Shown here piece by piece: positions 1 to 8,063 of a stretch of 12,680 bases of DNA. Each line of letters opens with the position of its first letter. Position 1 is the first letter of the stretch. The stretch comes from an uncultured Bacteroidota bacterium (GTDB lineage: Bacteria; Bacteroidota; Bacteroidia; Bacteroidales; VadinHA17): the NCBI GenBank assembly GCA_903865465.1, contig CAIPJU010000168.1:1-12680 (forward strand), given 5' to 3'. The notes under the pieces are model-generated. The model saw nothing but the letters and a program-made list of their open reading frames with translations, ran no database searches and was not told the origin of the DNA. The translations under genes and the position numbers were made by a program.

Positions 1-729
1 GACCCGGAGACAATCCAGTCAATAGATGTTCTTAAGGGGGAGTCTGCAAACAAAATGTATGGAGATAAGGGGAAAGACGGAGCCGTAGTAATAACTTTAA
101 AGGGTGCTGACAAAAGCAGTGCTGTCAGCAGCGGAACCGGTAAAAGCACCGGTGAAGGCAAGAGCACAGGTGACAGCGAAATGAAGAATGCTCTTGTAAT
201 AGTCGACGGAAAAGTCAGCGATGTAGATATTAAATCACTCGATCCTAACACTATTTCAGCGGTTTATGTTACAAAAGACAAAACGGCTGTTGATAAATAT
301 GGAGAAAAAGGGAAGAATGGTGTCATTGAAGTTGTCACAAAGAAGGCTGATACTACAAAGACAGATAATAGAAATGCATATACTACAAAAACAGATGATA
401 AAAATGCAAATAAGGCTCCTTTTGTTGTAGTTGAGGAGTTACCAGAATTTCCCGGAGGGAAGGCTGCCATGAACAGCTGGATTTACAGCAATCTTAAATA
501 TCCCGCAAAAGCGCTCGAAAACAAAATCTCCGGGGTGGTGAATGTATTCTTTACTGTAAGCAGTTCAGGAAAGATAACTAATGTAGCTGTTGGCAAATCT
601 GCAAACCCTGCTTTAAATGATGAAGCAATGAGGGTAATTAACAGTATGCCCGACTGGAAGCCCGGAAGCCAGGCCGGAAAACCTGTCGATGTTAATGTCC
701 GCGTCCCGGTTGAATTTAAACTGAAATAG
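1..729 (+). CDS. TonB C-terminal domain protein, probably the 3' end of a BlaR1/M56-type sensor (5' end outside window)
   Basis: The frame is open from base 1, so the first internal ATG (55) is not the real start; 242 residues are visible. Residues 1 to about 35 (DPETIQSIDVLKGESA, then YGDKGKDGAVVITLKG) match the short TonB-receptor-plug-like hairpin often repeated in Bacteroidota M56/BlaR1 proteins. A second, more diverged copy lies at about 63-115 (SLDPNTISAVYVTKDK, YGEKGKNGVIEVVTKK). A low-complexity Lys/Thr/Asp linker follows. Residues about 142-242 form a TonB C-terminal domain (PEFPGGKAAMNSWI, LKYPAKALENKISG, then a closing VRVPVEFKLK). In this family an N-terminal membrane metallopeptidase domain precedes these parts, but it lies outside the window and is inferred. 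The likely location is the inner membrane with this tail in the periplasm. The gene ends against a convergent operon. It could instead be a different TonB-tailed protein without peptidase. Confidence 0.8.
   Translation, partial: DPETIQSIDVLKGESANKMYGDKGKDGAVVITLKGADKSSAVSSGTGKSTGEGKSTGDSEMKNALVIVDGKVSDVDIKSLDPNTISAVYVTKDKTAVDKYGEKGKNGVIEVVTKKADTTKTDNRNAYTTKTDDKNANKAPFVVVEELPEFPGGKAAMNSWIYSNLKYPAKALENKISGVVNVFFTVSSSGKITNVAVGKSANPALNDEAMRVINSMPDWKPGSQAGKPVDVNVRVPVEFKLK
139..174 (+). repeat. In-frame 18-bp tandem repeat in the TonB-protein linker
   Basis: Two adjacent 18-bp units (139-156 and 157-174) encode GKSTGE and GKSTGD. They lie in the flexible linker between the two plug-like units. Four bases differ between the copies, so the duplication is not very recent. 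Confidence 0.8.
352..411 (+). repeat. In-frame 30-bp tandem repeat in the TonB-protein linker
   Basis: Units 352-381 and 382-411 match at 26 of 30 positions by hand count. They encode TTKTDNRNAY and TTKTDDKNAN. The repeat lengthens the hydrophilic spacer just before the TonB domain by ten residues, probably by slippage or local duplication. Confidence 0.85.
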
Positions 730-738
730 TTAATATTT

Positions 739-835
739 TCTCTGTGTCCCTCTGTGTTTCCTCTGTGTCTCTCTGTGTAATTTTTTTGAAGAGCTTACAC
801 AGAGTTACACGGAGAAGCACTGAGTCACACAGAGA
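739..835. repeat. Long imperfect inverted repeat made of CTCTGTGT / ACACAGAG units, between convergent genes
   Basis: The left arm (739-780) holds four CTGTGT cores starting at 742, 752, 763 and 773. The right arm (795-835) holds the same motif on the other strand (ACACAG, with some decayed copies). The reverse complement of the right arm aligns with the left arm over about 41 bases with scattered mismatches. A 14-base spacer (781-794) starting with seven T's separates the arms. The right arm ends directly at the stop codon of the phosphoesterase gene (836-838), and the left arm begins 9 bases after the stop of the TonB-protein gene. An RNA from either strand could fold into a long hairpin, so it could end transcription in both directions. 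Similar CACAGAG-type repeats occur between genes in many environmental bacteria, from memory; their role is not established. Confidence 0.8.
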
Positions 836-3289
836 TTATTCACTGTCCTTAACTCCTGAAGTCATCAGGAAGGCGGCATGAACAGGAGCTGGGCATTTCG
901 AATCAAGCCCTTTAACGGCTCTCCAGATAACTTCATTGAATTCTGAATCATTCACTCTGTCTTCGGCGGTAAAGTCGAATTTTTCGCTTTTCCTCTGCCA
1001 TGAACTTGGCGCCAGATTCTTTAAATTAAGGTCGATATTACACGGTTTTGTGTTGAATGACTGATGGCCAGATGTGTTGTTGAAACAACGCCATAAAGGC
1101 ACAGCCGAAGCATCGTACTGAGTCATTGGCGGCAGTCCTAATATAAGCTCCATGGTACGAAGTACTGATGATGTGGTATAGGCAGTATGATCGACGAAAT
1201 TCTGCTTTACAAATCCTCCTGCCAGATAGGCTGTACTGCGGTGTGCATCGACATGATCGGGACCATTCTGGGCGTCATCTTCCAAAATGAACACCACACT
1301 TTCGTTCCATATGCTGCTATGGCTGAGGTGATCGAGAAACATTCCAACAGCAAGGTCATTATCAGCCACATGAACTATCGGCGTTGGCCTTCCCAGACTT
1401 AAACCTTCAGTATGGTCATTGATAAACCGGATAGTATTCATCTGGGGAAGAGCATTTATCGCCATCAGAGAATCAAAATCGCGACGCCATTGCGAGAAGC
1501 GTATTGTGTCGCGAACCGACTGATCCCAGATAGTAAAATATTTACAGTAATGCTCTTTAAGTACTGGTATGTTTGGGCCTGCTGCATCGATGAATTCACC
1601 ATAGGTTCTGTAACTGACATTATTCCGGTTGCAGTCGTCCCATATAAAACCATCCTTGTTATTGGCTATCTCCCTCGTACCTTCGCTGTTGTAGCTTCCG
1701 CCCCTTCCTCCATAGCTTGTCGGCCAGCTTTTCTCAAGGAAATCGTCGGCATAGGCTCCCATTGACCAGTGATGTCCGTCGGCGCTTACTTCACCATCGA
1801 CAAAGAAATTATCGAGAAGTACAAATTCATGTGTTATAGCATGTTGATTGGGTGTAACCTTTTCACCAAACAGTACAAGTGAAGTATCACCATTACCTTC
1901 GCGAACATCACCAAGCACCTGGTCATATGTCCGGTTCTCCTTTATGACATAGAATACATGTTTTATCGGGGAGGGGTCACCTACTCTGACAGGCACGGGA
2001 TTTCCTGCCATCCCTTCCGATACAAGCTCCTTCTCCTTCACATAAGGTGTATTTGCATATACAGCCTGAGAATACGAAACCATCGCTTTTTCATCCGGAA
2101 CAGGCAAAATGCTTAGAGTTCCCCTCAATAAACCGCCTATATACTGCTCTTTAATCTTCTTTTCCTTTCCTCCAGACTGGTAAACTACTTCTCCGCCTTT
2201 TCTGCTGGGATTTGGTCCAAAGGGATTTGCATGCGAGCTTAAACCTTTTCCGTTAGTAACAAGAATTTTACTTCCTGCAGTTCTTACACAGGTCGGATAC
2301 CAGCCTGTCGGAATAAAACCCTTTCCTTTTCCCGATCCCGGTGTAGCGACATCGAAGAGAGCAAGGCAGTTATTGTCGGCATTGGCAACATAAAGAGTTT
2401 TTTCATCCTCACTCAGGGCTACGCTGTTTGTTGTTGAGCCGGGACGCGATTCAGGATAGAGCGCCGAATTCAAAGTTTCTATGACTTTTTTCTGTTTTGT
2501 GTCGATTACCGAAACCGAATTGTCGTTAGCGTTTGCCACAAAGAGGAACTTCCCGTTCCTTGTTATGCACATATCGTTTGGATTGTCGCCAACTGCAATA
2601 GTACCGGTGATAGCTTGTTTTCCGGTATCAAAAAGTATCACTTTGTCGCATCCCCAGCATGTTATGAAAAGATTTTTCTTATCCGGCGAAAGGATGCAGG
2701 TGTATCCCTCACCCCCGAGCATATACCTGGCAATCACCTTCCGTGTACCGGTATCCATAACATAAAGGGAGTTGTTTTCGCTGGTTACTGCATAAAGCCT
2801 GTGATGGCTATCATCGAGCGCTATTCCTGCAACTGCAATTTTTTCAGGCCATGGTTCTCCGATTTTAATGGTATCCATCTCTTTAAGACGGTTATCTTTA
2901 ATGCCATACCGGATTACAATATTATCGTTCCCTCCCGAAGCCCAGACGTATTTACCGTCATCGGAGAACGCCAGCCCCAGCCACGATTTACCAATAACAA
3001 GGGAATCAATCCGTTTTTCATGCTCAACATCATAAAGCATGATAGTCTGATCGCTCTCGCCATTATTTGCGACAACTGCCAACTTTCCCGATGGCGATAT
3101 TACAATATTCAGGGGAAGGTCGCCGGCAGGAAGCTCTTTACCTGCTGGAGTAAGCTTCCAACCATTCGGAAGCTGAACATGTTTATGCCCGGCTCCATTG
3201 GTCGTCTGGGCCTGAAGCTCGATGGTAAACACAGCCAGGAACGCAACTCCTGCAACAAGAATCTTCTTTATTAAACCCTGCAGTTTCAT
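836..3289 (-). CDS. Secreted YVTN/YncE beta-propeller fused to a phosphoesterase (alkaline-phosphatase-superfamily) domain
   Basis: The 817-residue protein starts with a signal peptide (MKLQGLIKKILVAGVAFLAV, cleavage probably after LQAQ near residue 28), so it is exported to the periplasm or beyond. Residues about 45-420 are YVTN/YncE-like propeller repeats with recurring blocks such as VGDNPNDMCI, GKFLFVANANDNSVSVIDT and KTLYVANADNN. From about 440 the protein is a phosphoesterase of the phospholipase C/acid phosphatase type. It has the ENRTYD motif (E451, N452), the segment DGEVSADGHHWSMGAY, and the acidic metal-site motif EDD at 670-672 followed by DHVDAHRSTAYLAGG. Full-length fusions like this are common in Bacteroidota; the substrate is unknown, presumably a phosphate ester. 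The ATG lies 11 bp after the hexosaminidase stop, indicating co-transcription. The phosphoesterase assignment is firm at family level only. Confidence 0.9.
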   Translation of the reverse strand: MKLQGLIKKILVAGVAFLAVFTIELQAQTTNGAGHKHVQLPNGWKLTPAGKELPAGDLPLNIVISPSGKLAVVANNGESDQTIMLYDVEHEKRIDSLVIGKSWLGLAFSDDGKYVWASGGNDNIVIRYGIKDNRLKEMDTIKIGEPWPEKIAVAGIALDDSHHRLYAVTSENNSLYVMDTGTRKVIARYMLGGEGYTCILSPDKKNLFITCWGCDKVILFDTGKQAITGTIAVGDNPNDMCITRNGKFLFVANANDNSVSVIDTKQKKVIETLNSALYPESRPGSTTNSVALSEDEKTLYVANADNNCLALFDVATPGSGKGKGFIPTGWYPTCVRTAGSKILVTNGKGLSSHANPFGPNPSRKGGEVVYQSGGKEKKIKEQYIGGLLRGTLSILPVPDEKAMVSYSQAVYANTPYVKEKELVSEGMAGNPVPVRVGDPSPIKHVFYVIKENRTYDQVLGDVREGNGDTSLVLFGEKVTPNQHAITHEFVLLDNFFVDGEVSADGHHWSMGAYADDFLEKSWPTSYGGRGGSYNSEGTREIANNKDGFIWDDCNRNNVSYRTYGEFIDAAGPNIPVLKEHYCKYFTIWDQSVRDTIRFSQWRRDFDSLMAINALPQMNTIRFINDHTEGLSLGRPTPIVHVADNDLAVGMFLDHLSHSSIWNESVVFILEDDAQNGPDHVDAHRSTAYLAGGFVKQNFVDHTAYTTSSVLRTMELILGLPPMTQYDASAVPLWRCFNNTSGHQSFNTKPCNIDLNLKNLAPSSWQRKSEKFDFTAEDRVNDSEFNEVIWRAVKGLDSKCPAPVHAAFLMTSGVKDSE

Positions 3290-3300
3290 GGGATTGATTT

Positions 3301-5178
3301 TTATCTTTTCTTAAGATCTTCAGGCCTCAGTGTGATAAGATGCCCTATTGTTTTGCCACTCCTGTAGGTAACAACACGCAGTGTTACAGGACCTTCAGGG
3401 AGTTCAAAAGAGTTCACGTATTTCTGGGAATAGGTAGATGGCATCGATCCGTCGACAGTGTAATAAATATCGAGACCCGGAACTTCAGAACTAAGAGTTA
3501 TGATGCTTTTGCCATCCTTCTTGTTTACGGCAATAATGGCATCATAAATTGCAACGGCATGATTTATTCCTTCAATATCGGCGCGGTCGAAATTCTTCTC
3601 GACCTTCTGCACGAAGTTATCCCAGTTTTTTGACTCCTTCGGCGACCAGAAGACTTCCGACAGGGCCCAGCCTCTTGGCCATGTCATATATTCTGCATGG
3701 GTAAAGCTGGAAATCTGTTCGGTCCATAGGTTTCCCTGCCCTCCGAGAATGTACTTTGCATCCACACCTTCAGGAATTGGCTCATAACTGTAGCATTTAC
3801 TCATCCTCAGGCCAGCATAGAGAAGAGGTTCTATGGTCTGTTCACCCTGCTGATAGTCGATATAGGCGAAAGTGGTAGGTGTCATAACAACATAATGTCC
3901 CAGCTTTGCAGCTTCTATTCCTCCCTTGATTCCACGCCAGCTCATTACAGTAGCTTCAGGTGCAATGCCACCTTCAAGGATCTCATCCCAGCCGATAAGT
4001 TTCTTCCCCTTTGCTTTCAGGATTCCTTCCACTCTTTTCATAAAATAAGCCTGTAACTCTTCGGGTTGTTTCATGTTCATCTTTTTCATAAGAGCCTGGC
4101 AACCCGGATCTTTTTCCCAGAAGCCTTTATAACACTCGTCGCCACCAACATGAATATACTGATTGGGGAAGAGAGCAGCAACCTCTGTAAAGACCTTGTC
4201 GAGGAAGTCATATACCTTGTCGTCCGAAGGATTGAGGGTATTATCGGTGAGCATTTTAAATTTGCCGTTTCCATACCATTCCGAAAAATTTGAACCGGGA
4301 TTTACCTTAGTGTTGGGATCTTTGGTACAGCTGATCTCAGGATATGCGGCAATTGCGGCCATGCTATGGCCTGGTACATCGACTTCGGGAACGATTGTCA
4401 CATTTCTTTCGGCAGCATATTTAATAACTTCCTTAATATCGGCCTGGGTATAAAAGCCTCCAACTGTGGCAGCTTCTCCCTGTTTTGGTTCGGCGCGCTG
4501 ACCAAACTGGCCGTAGCGGGGAACTCTCCATGCACCAACTTCAGTAAGCTTCGGCAATGACTTTATTTCGATTCTCCATCCGTTATCATCGGTAAGATGC
4601 CAGTGAAGGGTGTTAAACTTATACCTTGATATCTCATCGATATATTTCTTCACCTCCTCTTTAGTAAAGAAGTTTCTGCTGACGTCGAGCATTATCCCCC
4701 TCCAACCGAAACGGGGATAATCGGTAATCTCAACTGCCGGTACTACCCAGCTCATATTCACGGTACTCCTGCTTTCAATTTCCTTTGGCAGCAGCTGAAG
4801 AAGGGTCTGCATGCCGTAAAAAAGTCCGGCAGGATCATTTGCAGTTATAGTAACCCCCTTTGAAGTGGAGACCAGAGTATAACCTTCCTTTCCAAGTTTC
4901 TCAACTGCCACTTTATTCAGGTCGAATTCTATCGAACCCGGTTTCCCCTGCATGCTCTGGATCGCAAAACCGGTAGACGTATTCAGTTTCCCGGCAAGCA
5001 TTGCTGCAACATTGCCGCATAAGGGGTTATTAAAGCCAACAGTCGTTTCATTGGTCAGCTGGTAGCTTCCCTCATTCTGTTTTAGCAGAACAGGCTGAGG
5101 TATAAGATTGATTTGGGGGGTCTGCCCGTATGACCGGACGAACGAAAGGAGAAATACAAAAATCAGTAGCTTTTTCAT
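3301..5178 (-). CDS. Secreted beta-N-acetylhexosaminidase, glycoside hydrolase family 20
   Basis: The 625-residue protein has a signal peptide (MKKLLIFVFLLSFVRSYGQ, cleavage after about residue 19). Residues about 22-150 form the GH20b-like N-terminal domain (NLIPQPVLLKQNEGSY, AGLFYGMQTLLQLLP). The catalytic TIM barrel runs from about 155 to 510. It opens with FGWRGIMLDVSRNFF and NTLHWHLTDDNGWRIEI. It carries the hallmark HVGGDE, in which D347 and E348 are the acid/assisting pair that polarises the substrate acetamido group. Further on are VMSWRG and GGQGNLWTEQI. The C-terminal part (about 545-625, IYYTVDGSMPSTYSQKY) resembles the chitobiase/hexosaminidase C-terminal domain. The enzyme removes terminal beta-GlcNAc or GalNAc from glycans, chitin oligomers or muropeptides; the sequence does not say which. 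It lies 57 bp downstream of the lipid kinase and 11 bp upstream of the phosphoesterase. Confidence 0.95.
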   Translation of the reverse strand: MKKLLIFVFLLSFVRSYGQTPQINLIPQPVLLKQNEGSYQLTNETTVGFNNPLCGNVAAMLAGKLNTSTGFAIQSMQGKPGSIEFDLNKVAVEKLGKEGYTLVSTSKGVTITANDPAGLFYGMQTLLQLLPKEIESRSTVNMSWVVPAVEITDYPRFGWRGIMLDVSRNFFTKEEVKKYIDEISRYKFNTLHWHLTDDNGWRIEIKSLPKLTEVGAWRVPRYGQFGQRAEPKQGEAATVGGFYTQADIKEVIKYAAERNVTIVPEVDVPGHSMAAIAAYPEISCTKDPNTKVNPGSNFSEWYGNGKFKMLTDNTLNPSDDKVYDFLDKVFTEVAALFPNQYIHVGGDECYKGFWEKDPGCQALMKKMNMKQPEELQAYFMKRVEGILKAKGKKLIGWDEILEGGIAPEATVMSWRGIKGGIEAAKLGHYVVMTPTTFAYIDYQQGEQTIEPLLYAGLRMSKCYSYEPIPEGVDAKYILGGQGNLWTEQISSFTHAEYMTWPRGWALSEVFWSPKESKNWDNFVQKVEKNFDRADIEGINHAVAIYDAIIAVNKKDGKSIITLSSEVPGLDIYYTVDGSMPSTYSQKYVNSFELPEGPVTLRVVTYRSGKTIGHLITLRPEDLKKR

Positions 5179-5235
5179 ATTATCAGTAGTTTAAAGTAGA
5201 GCTCTTTTTTAAGTTAAAACGGCTTAAACCAGGAA

Positions 5236-6141
5236 TCAGATAAATTTATTCCCGGGGGTCTTGAGTACCTTCAGAACTTCGCGTCTGACCTTTATGGCAA
5301 CCTTTCCTGAGATCGTGAGCGGCTCCCCGTCAATATGGAACCTGGTCTCATCAGTTTCAATTATTATGTCTTTATCTGTCTTAATAGTCCTGACATATTT
5401 GGATTTATTGATCCTTTTAGTAAACAGCCTCAGAATAAAAAGAGGGCCGAAAAGCTTTGGAAAGGGTTTGATAAGAACAATATCGATAAGTCCGTCATCG
5501 GGTCTTGCACGGGGGGCAATAAAGGCATTATTGCCGAACTGCCGGGTATTGGCAAAGGTAATTACAAACAACTCCTCTGAAATAACCTCCTCATCGCCTA
5601 TTGAAATTTTTACATTAAACGGGCGAAGCAGGAGAAAGGTCTTAAAGGTAAGCCATACATAAGGGAGGAAGCCTCTAAGTTTGAGGTCGTTAAATGAGTG
5701 GGCAACGAAACTGTCGAGACCTATACCTGCCACATTAAGGCACATGTTTTCGTTGATATCTATAACATCTATATCCATGCTTTCAGTACGGCTGATGTCT
5801 GATATCAGGTGGCGGACATTAAGTTTGAATCCGAATTCCCTCGCAAAACCATTCCCTGAACCGAGAGGCAAAACGGCAAGAATCTTGCCTGTATCAACCA
5901 GTTCAGAAGCTACGGTATGCACTGTACCATCGCCACCGGCAGCAACAAAAACTTCATACTGATCGAAATTTTCCCTTATAATCGGGCCTGTCTCAGTTTT
6001 ACTCATTGATTTACAGGCAGATATTTCATCTTTCCGGCGCTCAATATCCTTCGTAACTATAAAAGTGACGGGCTGAACACCCGATGTTGGGTTTAGAATT
6101 AGAAGTGCTTTATTATTATTTTCTGTACCGGCCTGTTTCAT
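5236..6141 (-). CDS. Diacylglycerol-kinase-family lipid kinase (YegS/BmrU/sphingosine-kinase-like)
   Basis: I chose the ATG at 6141 (301 residues). A TTG at 6168 would add nine residues (MKKSSLHLN) with no family match and no visible ribosome site. The protein has the DAGK catalytic signature. NPTSG lies at about 17-21, the nucleotide-binding GGDGT at 69-73, and LPLGSGNGFAREFG around 92-105. Conserved ARPDDGLIDIVLIK lies in the C-terminal beta domain, and FHIDGEPL lies near the end. Family members phosphorylate lipid hydroxyls (diacylglycerol, phosphatidylglycerol, sphingoid bases) with ATP and are cytosolic or peripheral to the membrane; the substrate here cannot be read from sequence. The segment between NPTSG and GGDGT is of normal length but weakly conserved. 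It is the first gene of the minus-strand set ending at 836. Confidence 0.88.
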   Translation of the reverse strand: MKQAGTENNNKALLILNPTSGVQPVTFIVTKDIERRKDEISACKSMSKTETGPIIRENFDQYEVFVAAGGDGTVHTVASELVDTGKILAVLPLGSGNGFAREFGFKLNVRHLISDISRTESMDIDVIDINENMCLNVAGIGLDSFVAHSFNDLKLRGFLPYVWLTFKTFLLLRPFNVKISIGDEEVISEELFVITFANTRQFGNNAFIAPRARPDDGLIDIVLIKPFPKLFGPLFILRLFTKRINKSKYVRTIKTDKDIIIETDETRFHIDGEPLTISGKVAIKVRREVLKVLKTPGNKFI

Positions 6142-6237
6142 GTTCAAATGTAAAGAAGATTTCTTCAATCAGAGTTAAAAAATTATCAGATATTCAATTA
6201 TGACCAGGATTTTCCCCTGAGGAGTCATAAAAGCCTG

Positions 6238-6245
6238 CAAAAGTA
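6238..6245 (-). promoter_or_regulatory. Candidate Bacteroidota -7 box for the lipid kinase gene
   Basis: On the minus strand this reads TACTTTTG, a full match to TAnnTTTG. It is followed by CA, as is frequent in Bacteroidota promoters. A start about 6 bases downstream would give a leader of roughly 90 nt to the ATG at 6141. No clear -33 TTTG is present at the expected distance, so this rests on the -7 box alone. The same divergent gap must also hold the promoter of the CorA-type gene, for which only an imperfect box (TAGTTTTT at 6278-6285) is visible. Confidence 0.45.
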
Positions 6246-6318
6246 CTGCACTTCTGCTTTTTTATAGTAATTTGTCTTAGTTTTTGTGATTATTTTATTT
6301 AACTATCATTGTCAGAGG

Positions 6319-7341
6319 ATGGAGACAAGATCAAAATACTATCATTTTACCTCTTCAGACTTGTTTTATGGCATAAATTCGATCGAAGATGCCATTGCTG
6401 CTCTCGGGGAAGGAGGATTCGTATGGTTTAACTTTTATAAGCCGGCACGGGAGGAGTTTAATGCCCTTGTCGATAAGATGGGTATCCACCCCTTGTCGGT
6501 TGAAGACTGCTTTGATGATAAACAGGTTCCTAAAATTGAGTATTTTACAGGCAATACCTTTATTTTATTCAATGCTTTCAGCTATTCTGAGAATATCCTG
6601 TCAATTGATGAGATAAACCTATTTATAGGGAAGAACTTTCTTATTACGGTAAGCGGAACTAATTCAGGGGAGAGGAAACCTCTGAATGAGGTGACCACGA
6701 TAATCGAAGGTAATCCGGGATTAGTAAAAGCAGGCCCTGCATTTTTAATGCATGTAGTGCTCGATTACCTTGTCGATCAGAAATACAATTCATTTGATGT
6801 TATGGAGGATGAACTTGAAGATGCAGAAGAGAGGCTTGTAACAGATGTTGAGAATTTCAAACCCATGCAGCTTATCAGGCTGAGGAAGGACCTCCTTTCA
6901 CTAAGGAAGAGCCTCTATCACGAACGTGAGATCCTGGTGAAGATCTGCAGGATGGATTGTCCTTTCATTCCTGAAAATGCCATTGTTCCTTACCGTGATA
7001 TTTATGACCACCTGGCAAGATTCTTTGAACTTGCCGAGACATATCGCGAAATAGAGACCAGCCTTATGGAACTTTATACTTCGCTTCTGAATAACAAGAT
7101 GACAAAGATGTCGAATGAGACTAACCTTTCGGTAAAGAGGCTTACGCTGATAGCAACTATATTCATGCCTCTCACCCTAATTTCCGGAATTCTGGGAATG
7201 TCGGAATGGTCAATGATGACAGGACCGGATAACTGGAAGCACTCATACCCCCTTTTCTTTCTGGGTATGGCACTAATAGCAGTGGTCAATTACTTCATTA
7301 TTAAAAGGGTTGAAATCAGGAAGAGAAATAGCTCAACCTGA
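6319..7341 (+). CDS. CorA-family divalent metal (Mg2+/Co2+) transporter with a GMS variant of the GMN motif
   Basis: I chose the ATG at 6319 (340 residues, METRSKYYHF). The frame also allows a GTG at 6286, but the added 11 residues look unrelated to the family. The layout is that of CorA. A cytosolic alpha/beta domain spans about 1-150 (VWFNFYKPAREEFNALV, HPLSVEDCFDDKQVPKIEYF, NTFILFNAF, the last three typical of the family). A long helical stalk spans about 150-270, rich in charged residues (DELEDAEERLV, LRLRKDLLSLRKSLYHEREIL is split across it). Two membrane helices close the protein (IFMPLTLISGILGM at about 281-294 and YPLFFLGMALIAVVNYFII at about 311-330). The pore-mouth signature is normally GMN; here it is G293-M294-S295 followed by EWSMMTG. 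I recall GMSE(W/F)SMM as a subgroup variant in several bacteria, so it is probably functional, but ion selectivity may differ. The gene stands alone and converges on the PAP2_C gene 29 bp away. Confidence 0.87.
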   Translation: METRSKYYHFTSSDLFYGINSIEDAIAALGEGGFVWFNFYKPAREEFNALVDKMGIHPLSVEDCFDDKQVPKIEYFTGNTFILFNAFSYSENILSIDEINLFIGKNFLITVSGTNSGERKPLNEVTTIIEGNPGLVKAGPAFLMHVVLDYLVDQKYNSFDVMEDELEDAEERLVTDVENFKPMQLIRLRKDLLSLRKSLYHEREILVKICRMDCPFIPENAIVPYRDIYDHLARFFELAETYREIETSLMELYTSLLNNKMTKMSNETNLSVKRLTLIATIFMPLTLISGILGMSEWSMMTGPDNWKHSYPLFFLGMALIAVVNYFIIKRVEIRKRNSST

Positions 7342-7370
7342 TACTATCTTTTGCAGAATAAATCTAAATC

Positions 7371-8063
7371 TTATTTATTAATAGCACCCTGCCTGCTCAG
7401 ATCGAACATTGTAAAGTATTTGTCACCAAAGGAACGGATAGCATAGGAAAAGAAGAGACCCGACAGGATATCGATACTATAATGGCCGTGCGCCAGGAAA
7501 AGGGCAACGATCACTATAATAAGACAGATTCCGATCAGGATCCTGTAAATATGGTCTCTTACCAGCAGTAAGATCATAAAGACATTTCCTGCATGTCCCG
7601 ATGGATAGACTCCTATTTCAAAGTTGGCAAAGCCATGGAAGAAGGCATCTGACCCGTTGAACATCGGGGGATTTCCAAAAGGGGTAAGTACAATGAAGAT
7701 TCCCCTTATAATATAGAAGAATCCTCCCATAAGCAATAAGAATGGCAATCTTTCAAATTCCTTTTTATCAATCAGATATATCAGAAGCAGGGCCAATGGT
7801 ATCAGGCAGAATATATCATAGACAATCGACACGTTATAAACTGGAAGGTTGTCGAGAATAAGATCGGAAAGCATCGGAAGTGTCTTCCCGGCAGAAATAT
7901 AATTATGCAGGTAAGTCTGGGAAGCAAAATTCATCAGAACCCCGGTAATGACACAGAACAGGCTGATATAGAAATATTTGTTTGATACAACTTTAAAAAT
8001 CTGCCTGAAATTTACAGAACTTGTCTCTATTCGGGAAATTATATCTTTAATTCTGGTATTCAT
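7371..8063 (-). CDS. Integral membrane PAP2_C (sphingomyelin-synthase-like) phosphatase/phosphotransferase family protein
   Basis: The 230-residue protein has about six hydrophobic segments (around 30-48, 75-98, 105-127, 150-168, 173-191 and 196-212). The lipid-phosphatase-type catalytic elements are visible: R120 in IIRGIFIVLTPFG, PSGH at 154-157 within YPSGHAGNVF, and H194 with D198 in HGHYSID. The HYSID block and the FIVLTPFGNPP segment are closer to the PAP2_C / sphingomyelin synthase pattern (H-Y-T-x-D) than to the classic PAP2 SRxxxxxHxxxD. Members either hydrolyse lipid phosphates or move a phospho-headgroup between lipids at the membrane face. Which applies here is open. The ATG at 8063 is well placed and no alternative is better. 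The gene is separated from the upstream DUF2007-like gene by 166 bp with hairpins, so it probably has its own promoter. Confidence 0.75.
   Translation of the reverse strand: MNTRIKDIISRIETSSVNFRQIFKVVSNKYFYISLFCVITGVLMNFASQTYLHNYISAGKTLPMLSDLILDNLPVYNVSIVYDIFCLIPLALLLIYLIDKKEFERLPFLLLMGGFFYIIRGIFIVLTPFGNPPMFNGSDAFFHGFANFEIGVYPSGHAGNVFMILLLVRDHIYRILIGICLIIVIVALFLAHGHYSIDILSGLFFSYAIRSFGDKYFTMFDLSRQGAINK

Noticed and set aside
1187..1765. Two consecutive plus-strand frames of 71 and 117 residues opposite the phosphoesterase domain
   Set aside because: They sit across the catalytic EDD and other conserved motifs of the minus-strand gene and have no recognisable features of their own.
2615..3274. 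219-residue open frame on the plus strand inside the propeller-phosphoesterase gene
   Set aside because: It lies fully antisense to a strongly conserved coding region. Its translation shows no domain, signal or family pattern, and its composition is that of an antisense frame.
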